The position numbers and the translations under genes were made by a program. DNA of 16,697 nucleotides from an uncultured Microbacteriaceae bacterium. Its GTDB lineage: Bacteria; Actinomycetota; Actinomycetes; Actinomycetales; Microbacteriaceae. Under the pieces are notes generated by a model. That model searched no databases. It was not told the origin of the DNA and saw only the letters and a list, made by a program, of their open reading frames with translations. This document shows positions 7,649 to 15,763 of the stretch, one piece after another; position 1 is the first letter of the stretch; every line of letters begins with the position of its first letter. The stretch lies in NCBI GenBank assembly GCA_943914115.1, contig CALUAU010000034.1:1-16697 (forward strand), in the 5' to 3' direction.

Positions 7649-9313
7649 CTACTGCCACACCGGGCCGCGTCGGATGTGGCTGCGAGCGTGTTCCACCGCA
7701 TCCTCGATGCTGTCGAAGACATGCTCGTTGCTGCGCAGGGCACCGAGCACACCGTAGGCATCGGCCACTTTTCGGTGCTGAGGTTGGAGGCCCTTCAGCA
7801 ACACTGTCACACCACGGTCTTCGAACGTTTCGATCACCTCGACGAGGGTGTTCGCGCCGCTTGAGTCGAGCCCCGAGAGGTGCGAAAGCCGGATAATGAC
7901 CACTCCGATGCCGCTGAAACTGTCGAGTTCGCGGCGCAACCGCTCGGCGGCCCCGAAGAACATGGCGCCGTCGATGCGTACCAGCGCAATTCGTTCGTCT
8001 CCCGGCTGGTGTTCACCGGGCAGCTCCTCACGCCGCACACCCGCCTGGCTGGCCACCTGTTTGAGAGCAAATACGGCGGCAACGACGAGGCCGATCTCGA
8101 TAGCGATGATGAGGTCGAACGCAACCGTGATCAGTGCCGTGATCGCAAACACCAGCAGATCCGAACGGGGTGCCCGCGCCAGCGCGCTAAACGTGGTCGG
8201 CGCGACCATTCGGGTGGCGGTTGCCATCAGCACGCCCGCGAGCGCGGCAAGCGGGATGTGTGCCACGAGCGACGACCCGAAATAGATCACAACCAGCAGC
8301 AGCAAACCGTGCAATATCGCACTGACGCGGGTGCGGGCGCCGCTGCGCACATTCACCGCCGTGCGGGCGATAGCGCCGGTTGCCGGCATGCCACCAAAGA
8401 GCCCCGAAGCGATTGAAGCGAGGCCCTGGCCGCTGAGTTCGCGGTCGGGTGAATAGGGACCAGTGTCGGCCATGCGAGAGGCGACTCGCGCCGACAGCAG
8501 CGATTCGATCGCCGCCAGAATCGCGATTCCCACTGCCGGGCCCGTCAGATCACCGAGCATCGCCAGGTCGAATGTCGGTAGCTGCGGCGCCGGAAGCGAG
8601 GTGGGAAGCGCCCCGATTGTCGGCACCTGCATCCCCGTGACTACCACCACAACGGTGGCGACAATCACCCCGATGAGGCTGCCGGGGATCATCGGATGGA
8701 TTTTGGGCAGCAACACGATGAGTGCCCACACGCCCGCCACAATGCCGAGTGTTTGCAGCGCAACCGACCAGTCGGCAACCCCGAATGCGGCGACGGCTGC
8801 CACCGCGGGGTTCTGCCCCACCTCGGCCGTCGTGCCGAGCGCCATCGGCACCTGCTGCAAAAAGATAATCATGGCGATACCGAGCGTGAAACCCTCCACC
8901 ACGGTCCAGGGAATCAGTGACACCGCGCGGCCCAGCCCGCTCAGCGCCATCACAACGAGCATGATCCCGGCGATGATCGCCAAAAGCGGCACCGAACCGG
9001 CACCGTGAACCGCAACCACCGGCGCCAGGATGACCGCCATCGCCCCGGTGGGGCCAGACACTTGCACGTGCGAGCCCCCAAAAATTGCGGCGACGATACC
9101 GGCGACCACCGCGGTTACAAGCCCCGCCGCGGCCGAGACTCCCGATGAGATACCGAACGCCAGGGCCAGTGGCAGCGCCACGATGGCGACGGTCACACCG
9201 GCGGTGATATCGACCCGCCAGCTCTTACGCAGCTGCGCGTAGTCACCTGCCGATGGCAAAAAACGCGCCGCAAAGTTTGCCCGCGGTGCTGACGCGCTCG
9301 AGGGAGTCGACAA
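7649..9313 (-). CDS. SulP-family anion transporter with C-terminal STAS domain
   Basis: Membrane transporter of the SulP/SLC26 family, which carries sulfate, bicarbonate or dicarboxylates. The start chosen is TTG 9313-9311, preceded by GAAGGAAA, giving 554 residues. The open frame extends 95 codons further upstream, but that part is low-complexity and runs into the divergent gene's start at 9502. The N-terminal part is strongly hydrophobic, with the family stretches VAIVALPLALAFGISSG, GGSHVQVSGPTGAMAVI and GIAMIIFLQQVP. The periphery of the core contains FGGMPATGAIARTAVNVRSGARTR. The last 110 residues form a STAS domain with the typical LSGLDSSGANTLVE helix start. The substrate cannot be deduced; actinobacterial members are variously called sulfate or bicarbonate transporters. 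It is divergent from the membrane-protein gene at 9502. Confidence 0.9.
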   Translation of the reverse strand: MSTPSSASAPRANFAARFLPSAGDYAQLRKSWRVDITAGVTVAIVALPLALAFGISSGVSAAAGLVTAVVAGIVAAIFGGSHVQVSGPTGAMAVILAPVVAVHGAGSVPLLAIIAGIMLVVMALSGLGRAVSLIPWTVVEGFTLGIAMIIFLQQVPMALGTTAEVGQNPAVAAVAAFGVADWSVALQTLGIVAGVWALIVLLPKIHPMIPGSLIGVIVATVVVVVTGMQVPTIGALPTSLPAPQLPTFDLAMLGDLTGPAVGIAILAAIESLLSARVASRMADTGPYSPDRELSGQGLASIASGLFGGMPATGAIARTAVNVRSGARTRVSAILHGLLLLVVIYFGSSLVAHIPLAALAGVLMATATRMVAPTTFSALARAPRSDLLVFAITALITVAFDLIIAIEIGLVVAAVFALKQVASQAGVRREELPGEHQPGDERIALVRIDGAMFFGAAERLRRELDSFSGIGVVIIRLSHLSGLDSSGANTLVEVIETFEDRGVTVLLKGLQPQHRKVADAYGVLGALRSNEHVFDSIEDAVEHARSHIRRGPVWQ

Positions 9314-9501
9314 AATAGAGTTTCCTTCGCTGTTTGTCGCGATGCAGCTATGTGACCGCGACCCGGCATGTCTGAGACTCATAGTATCGAGCACGCGCCA
9401 GCGGGTGGTCGCAGCGGGCACGACCACGGCGGTGCTATTCGTCGGTAGGATTTCGAGCGATAGCTTGCTTATCTTCAACTTGCATTTTCGAGAGGAAAAA
9501 C
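9314..9501. promoter_or_regulatory. Divergent intergenic region between sulP and the membrane-protein gene
   Basis: This 188-base gap must hold both divergent promoters. On the plus side, AGAGGAAAAAC precedes the GTG at 9502 as a good SD. A TAGGAT at 9446-9451 fits the TAnnnT -10 pattern but has no good -35. On the minus side, GAAGGAAA precedes the sulP TTG. A small dyad TGAG-A-CTCA lies at 9373-9381. I see no strong operator or RNA element. Confidence 0.4.
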
Positions 9502-10416
9502 GTGGCTGAGCAGCAGAGCAATAAAAAGGTGGTTCGCGCTCCGAAGCGCGACCGCGGCGCTGCGGAGGGCGGTAGCGATAAACCGACCTGGCGCGCAACC
9601 GAACAGGCCAAGCACAGGGCCCGCAACCTGCGCATCTGGGCGATTGTGTGTTGGGTTATCGCGATTGGCCTGGAGGCGTTCGCGATCTTCGGTCTGCTGA
9701 ATTCGAATTCACGCGCGCATATTGGTGTGACCTTCGGTTGGGATCCGGGTGACGAGGCTTTCCCCGGCTGGGCGGTTGTGTTCTTGATCGTGTTGGTGGT
9801 GGTGATTGGTGCACTCACCATCACGGGGTCACTGCTGTGGAAGCGAGCCAATCATCTCGACCCGGCTTCGAAGAACGACCCGGTGCGGTTCTTTATTCAA
9901 AACCAATTGGGCGCCATTATTGCGGTGATTGCGTTCTTGCCGCTGATCGTGCTCGTGTTCTTGAACAAAGACATGGATCAGAAGCAGAAGACCATTGCCG
10001 GGGTGATCGGCGTGGTCGTTATGGCGATTGCGGTGCTGTTGGGCATCGACTGGAATCCGCCGTCGATTGAGCAGCGCACTGCCGAGGCGCAGTGGGATCA
10101 GCAGCGGGTGATCGCGATGACCGGTAAGGATGAGGTGTATTGGGTTGACGGCGGCGAGGTGTATCACCTGTGCGCTGCGGTGTCGCCACTGCAGAAGACG
10201 TCGACGGCAGAAGAAATCGTGGTCGGTACGGTGCAGGATGCAATCGATGCCGGTAAGTCGCGACTGACCAAGCAGGTGCAGATGGAGATCAACCAGTGCG
10301 GCCTGCCGCAGCCTGATGATGTGTACCTGAGCTGGGAACCACCGGCAAATGTGGAGGAGTTGACTAACAACGAGGTCAACTCGACCGAGCCGGCGCCCAC
10401 GGTGCCAGCGACCTAG
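9502..10416 (+). CDS. Four-helix membrane protein with C-terminal YHLC...C domain, function unknown
   Basis: I do not recognise this 304-residue protein by name. It begins at GTG 9502 behind a good SD (AGAGGA). A charged, Lys/Arg-rich N-terminus (residues 1-43) precedes four predicted membrane helices at about 44-66, 90-113, 131-154 and 164-181. A soluble C-terminal part of about 120 residues follows. It contains EVYWVDGGEVYHLCAAVSPL (211-230) and then GTVQDAIDAGKSRLT, ending at Cys266. The spacing of Tyr-His, Cys224, an Ala-Gly motif and a late Cys faintly resembles small Cys/His domains found at the ends of some nucleases and envelope proteins, but a metal site is not complete. The tail is Pro/Thr-rich. 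The gene uses more GTG, TTG and ATT codons than the operon downstream. It is a single gene, followed by a separate promoter region. Confidence 0.85.
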   Translation: MAEQQSNKKVVRAPKRDRGAAEGGSDKPTWRATEQAKHRARNLRIWAIVCWVIAIGLEAFAIFGLLNSNSRAHIGVTFGWDPGDEAFPGWAVVFLIVLVVVIGALTITGSLLWKRANHLDPASKNDPVRFFIQNQLGAIIAVIAFLPLIVLVFLNKDMDQKQKTIAGVIGVVVMAIAVLLGIDWNPPSIEQRTAEAQWDQQRVIAMTGKDEVYWVDGGEVYHLCAAVSPLQKTSTAEEIVVGTVQDAIDAGKSRLTKQVQMEINQCGLPQPDDVYLSWEPPANVEELTNNEVNSTEPAPTVPAT

Positions 10417-10580
10417 TTCGTTTACTTATGTTGAACGGGTCGGCTCAGAACGGGCCCGGGTAGTGAGTAACCCACCACAAACCGTGCGTAATAGCTATTA
10501 CATACTTGACGTAATCAAGCTTCTACGTAATGCTTGATTCACCCAATGACGGGTACTCCACCACCAGCATCGGAGACGAT
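10417..10580 (+). promoter_or_regulatory. Promoter/operator region of the permease-ligase-amidohydrolase operon
   Basis: The 164-base gap carries a perfect 14-bp palindrome GTAATAGCTATTAC (10488-10501). Just after it comes a TTGACG -35-like box (10506-10511). A dyad CTTGA-N5-TCAAG (10505-10519) overlaps that box, and a perfect 8-bp inverted repeat AATCAAGC-N11-GCTTGATT spans 10513-10539. The heptamer (A/G)CGTAAT occurs three times, at 10486, 10509 and 10525. The -10 box is weak (AATGCT at 10529-10534). GGAGACGAT gives the SD for the ATG at 10581. The layout suggests a tightly regulated promoter. Confidence 0.55.
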
Positions 10581-12038
10581 ATGTCAGCAACGACGCCGAC
10601 AGCATCCACGGCAGAACAGCCCAAACGGCCACTCAAGACGTGGGAAGTCGCAGCCATCTCAATCGGGTTCATGGGCCCGGTTATGGCAATGTCACTCAAC
10701 GGAATTGGTGTTGCCGGCCTTGTCGGCAAAGCCGTCCCCTTCACCTTCTTGGTTTCGTTCATCGGAACGTTCCTGGTTGCCTACGGATTCATCCGGCTCA
10801 CCAGATATTTCACACACGCCGGTTCGGTCTACGCGCTGGCGGGCTCAACTCTCGGCCCGCGCGCCGGATTTTTCGGCGGCTTCGCACTGCTTGGCACCTA
10901 CCTGCTGTTCGCAGCATGTATCGCCGGCGCCTGCTCGGTGTTTTTCGAAGCAATGATGGCCGAACTCGGAGTCGAATTGCCCCCGCTGCTTTGGATCGCG
11001 ATTCCCGCCGTGGTGGCAGTGGCCGCCCTCGCACTCAACCTGCGTGAATCGGCAGTCACCGCGCGCACGCTGCTCGCCATCGGCTTCCTGGGCATCGCCG
11101 CCATGGTGGTGCTGTCGATCGTCATCCTGTTCCGCGTCGGCTCCGACGACGCCCCGGTATCAACCGGTATCGACTGGTCGGTATTCACACCGAATGGCGC
11201 CCCGATCAGCGCCGTTATGACCGCAGCCGTTTTCGCGTTCCTCTCGTGGGCGGGATTCGAATCGGGAACCGCGCTCGGTGAAGAAGCCGAAAATCCCCGC
11301 CGCGTCGTGCCGCGAGCGCTCACGCTGGCGGTATTCATCGGCGGTCTCGTCTACGTCTTCGTTATGTTTGCGCAAACCATCGGGTTCGGCACCGACGAAG
11401 CCGGAGTCTCGGCTTTCGCCAACTCGGCCTCCACGCTCACGCAGCTGTCATCGACCTACATTGGCAAGTGGTTCTCGGTGCTCATCTCGATCATCGCGTT
11501 CCTGGTCGCTTTCGCCTCTTTCCTGAGCTCGACGGTTGCGGCATCGCGGCTGCTGTTCGCGCTGGCACGCGACGGGTTCGGCCCCAAATCATTTGCCCAC
11601 CGCAACCCCACCACCGCGGTGCCAACCGTCGCGGTAATCTTCACGGTCATCCTCACCGCCCTGATGACCATCGTGCTCGGGCTATTTGGCGCCACCAGCG
11701 TCGATGCCTACTACTGGTACGCAACAATCGCGACACTGTGCATGATCATCGCCTACGGCATGACGTCAATCGGTGTGATCGGCTACTCGCTGCGTCAGGG
11801 CTCCCCCATTCCCAAGTGGGAAATCGTGGTGCCCGTGCTCGGCCTGGCATTCCTCGTCTGGGTCTATGTGGTCCAGGTCGCTGGTCAGGAAGCACCGTAC
11901 ACCTACTTCCCCTGGATCGCCGCAGCCTGGTGTCTCATCGGGCTGATCGCGGTGCTATCAAAACCAGCACTGGCACAGCGCATCGGCGCGCGACTCACCG
12001 AACAAGATCCGCTCATCGACGAGCCGGCAAACTCGTAA
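10581..12038 (+). CDS. APC-family amino acid/amine permease
   Basis: Secondary transporter of the amino acid-polyamine-organocation superfamily. ATG 10581 has a proper SD (GGAG, seven bases before the start) and gives 485 residues. A longer in-frame ATG at 10530 lies within the promoter repeats and is unlikely. About twelve hydrophobic segments are visible. The first contains the unwound-helix motif of APC carriers (SIGFMGPVMAMSLNGIGVAG). The mid-protein stretch FLSWAGFESGTALGEEAENPRR matches the conserved TM6-loop of this family, and SSTVAASRLLFALARDG is the TM8 region. It is first in an operon with a glutamine-synthetase-like ligase 24 bases downstream. The substrate is therefore probably an amine or amino acid handled by that ligase, which is inference. 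Confidence 0.93.
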   Translation: MSATTPTASTAEQPKRPLKTWEVAAISIGFMGPVMAMSLNGIGVAGLVGKAVPFTFLVSFIGTFLVAYGFIRLTRYFTHAGSVYALAGSTLGPRAGFFGGFALLGTYLLFAACIAGACSVFFEAMMAELGVELPPLLWIAIPAVVAVAALALNLRESAVTARTLLAIGFLGIAAMVVLSIVILFRVGSDDAPVSTGIDWSVFTPNGAPISAVMTAAVFAFLSWAGFESGTALGEEAENPRRVVPRALTLAVFIGGLVYVFVMFAQTIGFGTDEAGVSAFANSASTLTQLSSTYIGKWFSVLISIIAFLVAFASFLSSTVAASRLLFALARDGFGPKSFAHRNPTTAVPTVAVIFTVILTALMTIVLGLFGATSVDAYYWYATIATLCMIIAYGMTSIGVIGYSLRQGSPIPKWEIVVPVLGLAFLVWVYVVQVAGQEAPYTYFPWIAAAWCLIGLIAVLSKPALAQRIGARLTEQDPLIDEPANS

Positions 12039-12062
12039 CCACCCCCTCACCAAGGAGTTCTC

Positions 12063-13376
12063 ATGACTCAGCAAGAAGCCAACAACACCGACGAACTGAT
12101 CTTCATCGCCACCAGCGACATCGCGGCCCGCACCAAGGGACGGTCGATGCGCCTGGCCGACTTCAACGAAAACACTTCGATCGGCTGGGTGCCCGCAAAC
12201 CTCGGCATCGGCCCGCTCGGCCACATCGTCGACAACATTCCGTTCGGCTCCAGTGGTGACCTTCGACTCCTGCCCGATCACGATGCGCTCTATCGAATCG
12301 ACGGGGTGCCCGGAAAACCGGCATTCACCGTCGCTTTCGCCGACCTCGTTGAAACCAACGGCACGCCCTGGGAAGCCTGCCCACGCACCTTCCTACGCAA
12401 CGCGCTGCAAGAGCTGCGCGACGACTACGGCATCACCAGCAGCGCCACCTTCGAACACGAGTTCGTCGACCTGAGCGCAACAGAAGATTCGCATCCGTTT
12501 TCATTCCAGTCGTTCCGTCGTCTCGAACCAATCGGCACGCAGCTGATGAGCATCCTGCACCATGCCGGTCTACAACCCGAAAACTGGTTGCCCGAATACG
12601 CCAAGCACCAGTACGAGGTGACCGTCAAGCCCACCGATCCCGTCACCGCCGGTGACCGCGCCGTGCTGCTTCGCGAAATCGTCTACGAACTCTTCGACGC
12701 CCACGGTCGCGAAGCCTCGTTCGCTCCCGTTGTCGCTCCCGGATCGGGCGGAAATGGTGTGCACGTTCACTTCTCGCTCAACAACCTCGATGGTGAGACC
12801 CTCACCTTCGACCCCAACCGCCCGGGTCGGCTTTCAGAGCTCGCGGGCCGCTTCGCCGCCGGAATCATCAAATACGCCCCGGCGCTCACCGCCCTGTTTG
12901 CGCCACTGGTCACCAGCTACGAACGGCTCGCCCCAAACAACTGGTCGACCGCTCGGTCGTTCCTCGGCTTGCAGAACCGCGAAGCCCTGCTGCGCATCTG
13001 CCCGACCAATGAGATTGCCGGCCGCGACCCGGCACCCCAGCTGCACTTTGAGTTCCGCGCGAGCGACATCGGCGCGAACCCGTGGCTGCTGCTCGGCGTT
13101 ATTTACCGCGCGGGCCTGCAGGGGCTGCGTGAAAACCTCGCCCCTGAGGAAGTCATCATCGGCGACCTCGACCTCGAGGGCGAGCACCGCCGTCTCACCC
13201 AGCTGCCCCGCTCACTGAACGAGGCGCTCGACCTGCTCAAGTCGAACGATGTCGTCCGGTCGTGGTTCCCGGCCTCATTCCTCGAAACCTTCATCGCGGT
13301 GAAGCACGATGAAAACGTGTTCGTGCAGGGCCGCAGCCTTGCCGAACAGTGTGAGGTGTACTCGCGTGTCTACTAA
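12063..13376 (+). CDS. Glutamine-synthetase-family gamma-glutamyl ligase (PuuA/GlnA3/FluG-type)
   Basis: Member of the GS-I fold that probably joins glutamate to an amine other than ammonia using ATP. It has 437 residues, with ATG 12063 behind AAGGAG. The N-terminal beta-grasp part has RGRSMRL-like chemistry at residues 24-30 (TKGRSMR) and the DNIPFGSSGDLRLLPD stretch (57-72). Catalytic-domain metal ligands are visible as FEHEF (Glu131, Glu133) and QYE (Glu185). The GSGGNGVHVHFSL motif (227-239) provides the ATP/metal His. The C-terminal SYERLAPNNW, NREALLRI and HFEFRASDIGANPWLLLG stretches match GS-like active sites. The adenylylation-site region typical of housekeeping GlnA is not evident. 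PuuA, IpuC and streptomycete GlnA3/GlnA4 show that this branch often acts on polyamines, isopropylamine or ethanolamine. The neighbouring permease and amidohydrolases support a catabolic role. Confidence 0.9.
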   Translation: MTQQEANNTDELIFIATSDIAARTKGRSMRLADFNENTSIGWVPANLGIGPLGHIVDNIPFGSSGDLRLLPDHDALYRIDGVPGKPAFTVAFADLVETNGTPWEACPRTFLRNALQELRDDYGITSSATFEHEFVDLSATEDSHPFSFQSFRRLEPIGTQLMSILHHAGLQPENWLPEYAKHQYEVTVKPTDPVTAGDRAVLLREIVYELFDAHGREASFAPVVAPGSGGNGVHVHFSLNNLDGETLTFDPNRPGRLSELAGRFAAGIIKYAPALTALFAPLVTSYERLAPNNWSTARSFLGLQNREALLRICPTNEIAGRDPAPQLHFEFRASDIGANPWLLLGVIYRAGLQGLRENLAPEEVIIGDLDLEGEHRRLTQLPRSLNEALDLLKSNDVVRSWFPASFLETFIAVKHDENVFVQGRSLAEQCEVYSRVY

Positions 13377-14508
13377 CCAGATCGAAAACCTCGACTCACT
13401 ACCGCTGTTCGACCACCACTGCCACGGCGTGGTCGAACACGACCTCGATCGCGAAGAGTTTGAAGCACTGATTTCAGAATCTTCACGCCCGGCGGCTGCG
13501 GGATGCACGCGGTTCGACACCCAGGTTGGGTTTGCCATTCGCAGGCACTGCGCACCAGTGCTCGATCTGCCGGCGTTCGCCAGCCCCGAAGAATATCTTC
13601 AGCGCCGGCAAGAGCTCGGCGCCCAGACGGTGAACACCCGCCTATTGCAAGCCGCCGGCATCGACCTGCTCGGTATCGAAACCGGGCACGCACCCGACAC
13701 GATTTCTTCGGCGGCACAAACCGCCGCGCTCGCATCCGCTAAAAGTGTGGAGATTATTCGTCTTGAGCGCATCGCTGAAGAGGTTGCACTGGCACACGCC
13801 GCAGCCGACGGCAAACCCGAGCAGCTATTCGATGCCATTGTCGACGAGCTCGAATTGCGGCTCGAGTCGGCGGTCGGTGTGAAATCAATCGCGGCCTACC
13901 GCTGCGGGCTCGATTTTTGCCCCAACCGATCCACCGCAGCAGAAATCAACACTGCGGCGAGCGAGTGGATGCGCGGCTTTACCGGCTCGCATCCACGCCT
14001 GGATGATCCCGTACTGATTCGCGCCCTGCTGTGGTTTGCGATCGACCGCGGATGCGCAATCCAGCTGCACATCGGCTACGGAGATGACGATGTTGATCTC
14101 CACCGCTGCAACCCGCTGCTACTCACCCGGCTGCTGCGCGCATCCGCTCACTCGGGCGCTCGGTTTATGCTGCTGCACTGCTATCCCTTCCATCGCGAAG
14201 CCGGTTATCTTGCCGATGTTTTCCCACACGTGTACTGCGACGTGGGGCTCGCAATTAATTACACGGGCTCACGCTCTGAGGCCGTCATCGCCGAATCGCT
14301 TGAGCTCACCCCGTTTCACAAGGCACTTTTTTCGAGTGACGCGTTCGGTGCGAGCGAGCTGTACTACCTCGGCACGCTGCTCTTTCGCCGGGGACTCGCT
14401 TCGACGCTCAACCGATTCATCGAGCTCGATGAATGGCCGCACGACGAAGCCATGCGTGTTGCCAAAATGATCGGATACGACAACGCCGCGCGCGCATACA
14501 ACCTCTGA
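13366..14508 (+). CDS. TIM-barrel metal-dependent amidohydrolase, FluG N-terminal-domain type
   Basis: Hydrolase of the amidohydrolase_2 type. The start is GTG 13366, seven bases after an AGGTG SD, overlapping the ligase stop by 11 bases; an in-frame ATG at 13309 lies inside the ligase gene. The 380-residue protein shows the ordered metal-site motifs of the superfamily. These are HHCH near the N-terminus (LFDHHCHG), a Lys in GVKSIAAYRCGL that may be carbamylated, HIGYGDDD, LLHCYPFHREAGYLA, and finally the Asp in SSDAFGASELYYLG. In fungal FluG the same domain is fused to a glutamine-synthetase domain; here the two are adjacent genes. It might cleave a gamma-glutamyl or related amide made in the pathway. 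The reaction is not proven by sequence. Confidence 0.9.
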   Translation: MSTNQIENLDSLPLFDHHCHGVVEHDLDREEFEALISESSRPAAAGCTRFDTQVGFAIRRHCAPVLDLPAFASPEEYLQRRQELGAQTVNTRLLQAAGIDLLGIETGHAPDTISSAAQTAALASAKSVEIIRLERIAEEVALAHAAADGKPEQLFDAIVDELELRLESAVGVKSIAAYRCGLDFCPNRSTAAEINTAASEWMRGFTGSHPRLDDPVLIRALLWFAIDRGCAIQLHIGYGDDDVDLHRCNPLLLTRLLRASAHSGARFMLLHCYPFHREAGYLADVFPHVYCDVGLAINYTGSRSEAVIAESLELTPFHKALFSSDAFGASELYYLGTLLFRRGLASTLNRFIELDEWPHDEAMRVAKMIGYDNAARAYNL

Positions 14509-14522
14509 CGAATTTCAATTCG
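14509..14522 (+). repeat. Short inverted repeat between the two hydrolase genes
   Basis: CGAATT-TC-AATTCG lies directly after the amidohydrolase stop and before the SD of the M20 gene. As RNA it would form at most a five-pair stem. No T-run follows, so it is not a terminator. Confidence 0.25.
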
Positions 14523-14545
14523 AGAGCACGAATAGGAGCATCGAC

Positions 14546-15763
14546 TTGACCGCAACCGGCAATCAACGTGAGGGCGACACCGCCTCGGCCCAGCTTTTGG
14601 CACAGCTTGTTACCGAAATCGAAAACGAGCGCGAATTTGCGTTGCAGCTGCGCCGCGAACTCCACCAGCATCCGCGCCTTTCGGGAGACGAGGCAGACAG
14701 CCGTGACCGGATCGCTCGGGCCACTGAACTCGATTTCACCCCGGTAGCTGAAACCGGCGGCTACTGCCGATTCGGCCCCGCAGACGGGCCAGCTGTCGCC
14801 ATCCGCGGCGAACTCGACGCGCTGCCCGTGAGCGAGCAAACGGGGCTGTCGTGGGCTGCCACAAACGGGGCGATGCATGCCTGCGGCCACGATGTGCACA
14901 TGGCCGCGCTCGCCACGTTTGTGCGCGCCGCCAAACGCGTGACACTCCCCTACGCCGTGGTGCCGCTGCTGCAGCCCCGTGAAGAGGCCTATCCCTCGGG
15001 AGCTAGCGATATTTGCGATAGCGGCGTGCTTGACACGTTGAATGTCGCCCATGTGATCGGAGCGCACGTGCATCCCCGCGTGCTCGCCGGGCAGGTCGCC
15101 ACCGGGGCCGGGGCCGTCAATGCGGCATCCGGTGAGATTCGCATCGAGGTGGACGGCCGCACCGGGCACGGCGCCTATCCGCACGATGCCGCAGATGTGG
15201 CTTCGACGCTCGCGGCAATCGCGCTCGGGCTACCCGAGGTGCTGCGGCGCACGGTCAACCCGCTTGCCCCGGCGCTGCTGAGCGTTGGGCGACTGGTCGC
15301 CGATTCGGGGGCCGCGAACGTGCTGCCCGGTAAGGGCATGTTGCACGCCATGCTGCGCACGACACAGAACGAAGATGCGGCGGTGATCGGTGATGCCGTT
15401 GCCAAGTTTGCTCGCCACCAGGCCGAAGCGTACGGGGTCACCGCAACCACCACTGTGGTGCAGGGCGAACCGGTTTTGTTCAATGACGCTGCGCTGTGCG
15501 ATGCGCTCGAAGGTCTACTCGGGCAAGCCGAGCTCGAGGTGGCGCCAGCTATGCGATCGCTCGGCGCCGATGATTTTTCGTTCTACAGCCAGCAATACCC
15601 GTCAACCATGTCGTTTGTGGGGGTCGCCACCCCTGACACGGTCGAGGACGGCCCGTCGCTGCACGATGCCACGTTCCTGCCCGATGATGATGCGGTGCTG
15701 CGGGTCGCTAAGACCATGGCCTGCGGCTATGTTGCGGCCGTTCAACAGATTCAAAAACGCTAA
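14546..15763 (+). CDS. M20-family amidohydrolase/peptidase (M20D-like)
   Basis: Metal-dependent hydrolase of the aminoacylase/hippurate-hydrolase/IAA-amide hydrolase group, which cleaves N-acyl or amide bonds to amino acids. The TTG 14546 start follows AGGAG by seven bases and gives 405 residues. Metal ligands expected for M20D are present: HACGHD (Cys113, His115), PREE (Glu146/147), GAHVHP (His174 or His176) and the late LHDATF (His373). An internal dimerisation/lid domain follows the family pattern (TGHGAYPHDAADV). The glutamate usual before DF in the GxEDFxFY stretch is replaced: it reads GADDFSFY. It is last in the operon and ends tail to tail with the regulator, the two stops overlapping. 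It probably releases an amino acid from an amide intermediate, or salvages N-acylated substrates. Confidence 0.9.
   Translation: MTATGNQREGDTASAQLLAQLVTEIENEREFALQLRRELHQHPRLSGDEADSRDRIARATELDFTPVAETGGYCRFGPADGPAVAIRGELDALPVSEQTGLSWAATNGAMHACGHDVHMAALATFVRAAKRVTLPYAVVPLLQPREEAYPSGASDICDSGVLDTLNVAHVIGAHVHPRVLAGQVATGAGAVNAASGEIRIEVDGRTGHGAYPHDAADVASTLAAIALGLPEVLRRTVNPLAPALLSVGRLVADSGAANVLPGKGMLHAMLRTTQNEDAAVIGDAVAKFARHQAEAYGVTATTTVVQGEPVLFNDAALCDALEGLLGQAELEVAPAMRSLGADDFSFYSQQYPSTMSFVGVATPDTVEDGPSLHDATFLPDDDAVLRVAKTMACGYVAAVQQIQKR

Noticed and set aside
7228..7896. Plus-strand frame of 222 codons spanning miaB and sulP 5'/3' ends
   Set aside because: It is antisense to two well-supported genes and shows no recognisable domain.
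9314..9598. N-terminal extension of the SulP frame by 95 codons
   Set aside because: It overlaps the start of the divergent gene, has no SulP-like sequence, and TTG 9313 has a good SD and gives a normal family length.
10432..10476. Possible terminator after the membrane-protein gene (GGGCCC, repeated GAACGGG, GGGT...ACCC)
   Set aside because: The stems are at most four to eight bases with poor loops and there is no T-run, so the support is too thin to annotate a terminator.
10488..10501. GTA-N8-TAC match to the NtcA-type nitrogen-control box
   Set aside because: NtcA is a cyanobacterial regulator. In an actinobacterial setting the match is just a consequence of the palindrome.
10530..10580. 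ATG 10530 as the permease start
   Set aside because: It lies inside the promoter inverted repeats and lacks an SD; ATG 10581 has GGAG at the right distance and fits the family N-terminus.
11468..12259. Plus-strand frame of 263 codons overlapping the permease and ligase
   Set aside because: It is an Arg/His-rich out-of-frame shadow of two genes with intact family motifs.
13309..13365. ATG 13309 as the amidohydrolase start
   Set aside because: The extra residues are Cys/Arg-rich, encoded within the ligase gene in another frame. GTG 13366 has an SD and directly precedes the conserved barrel start.
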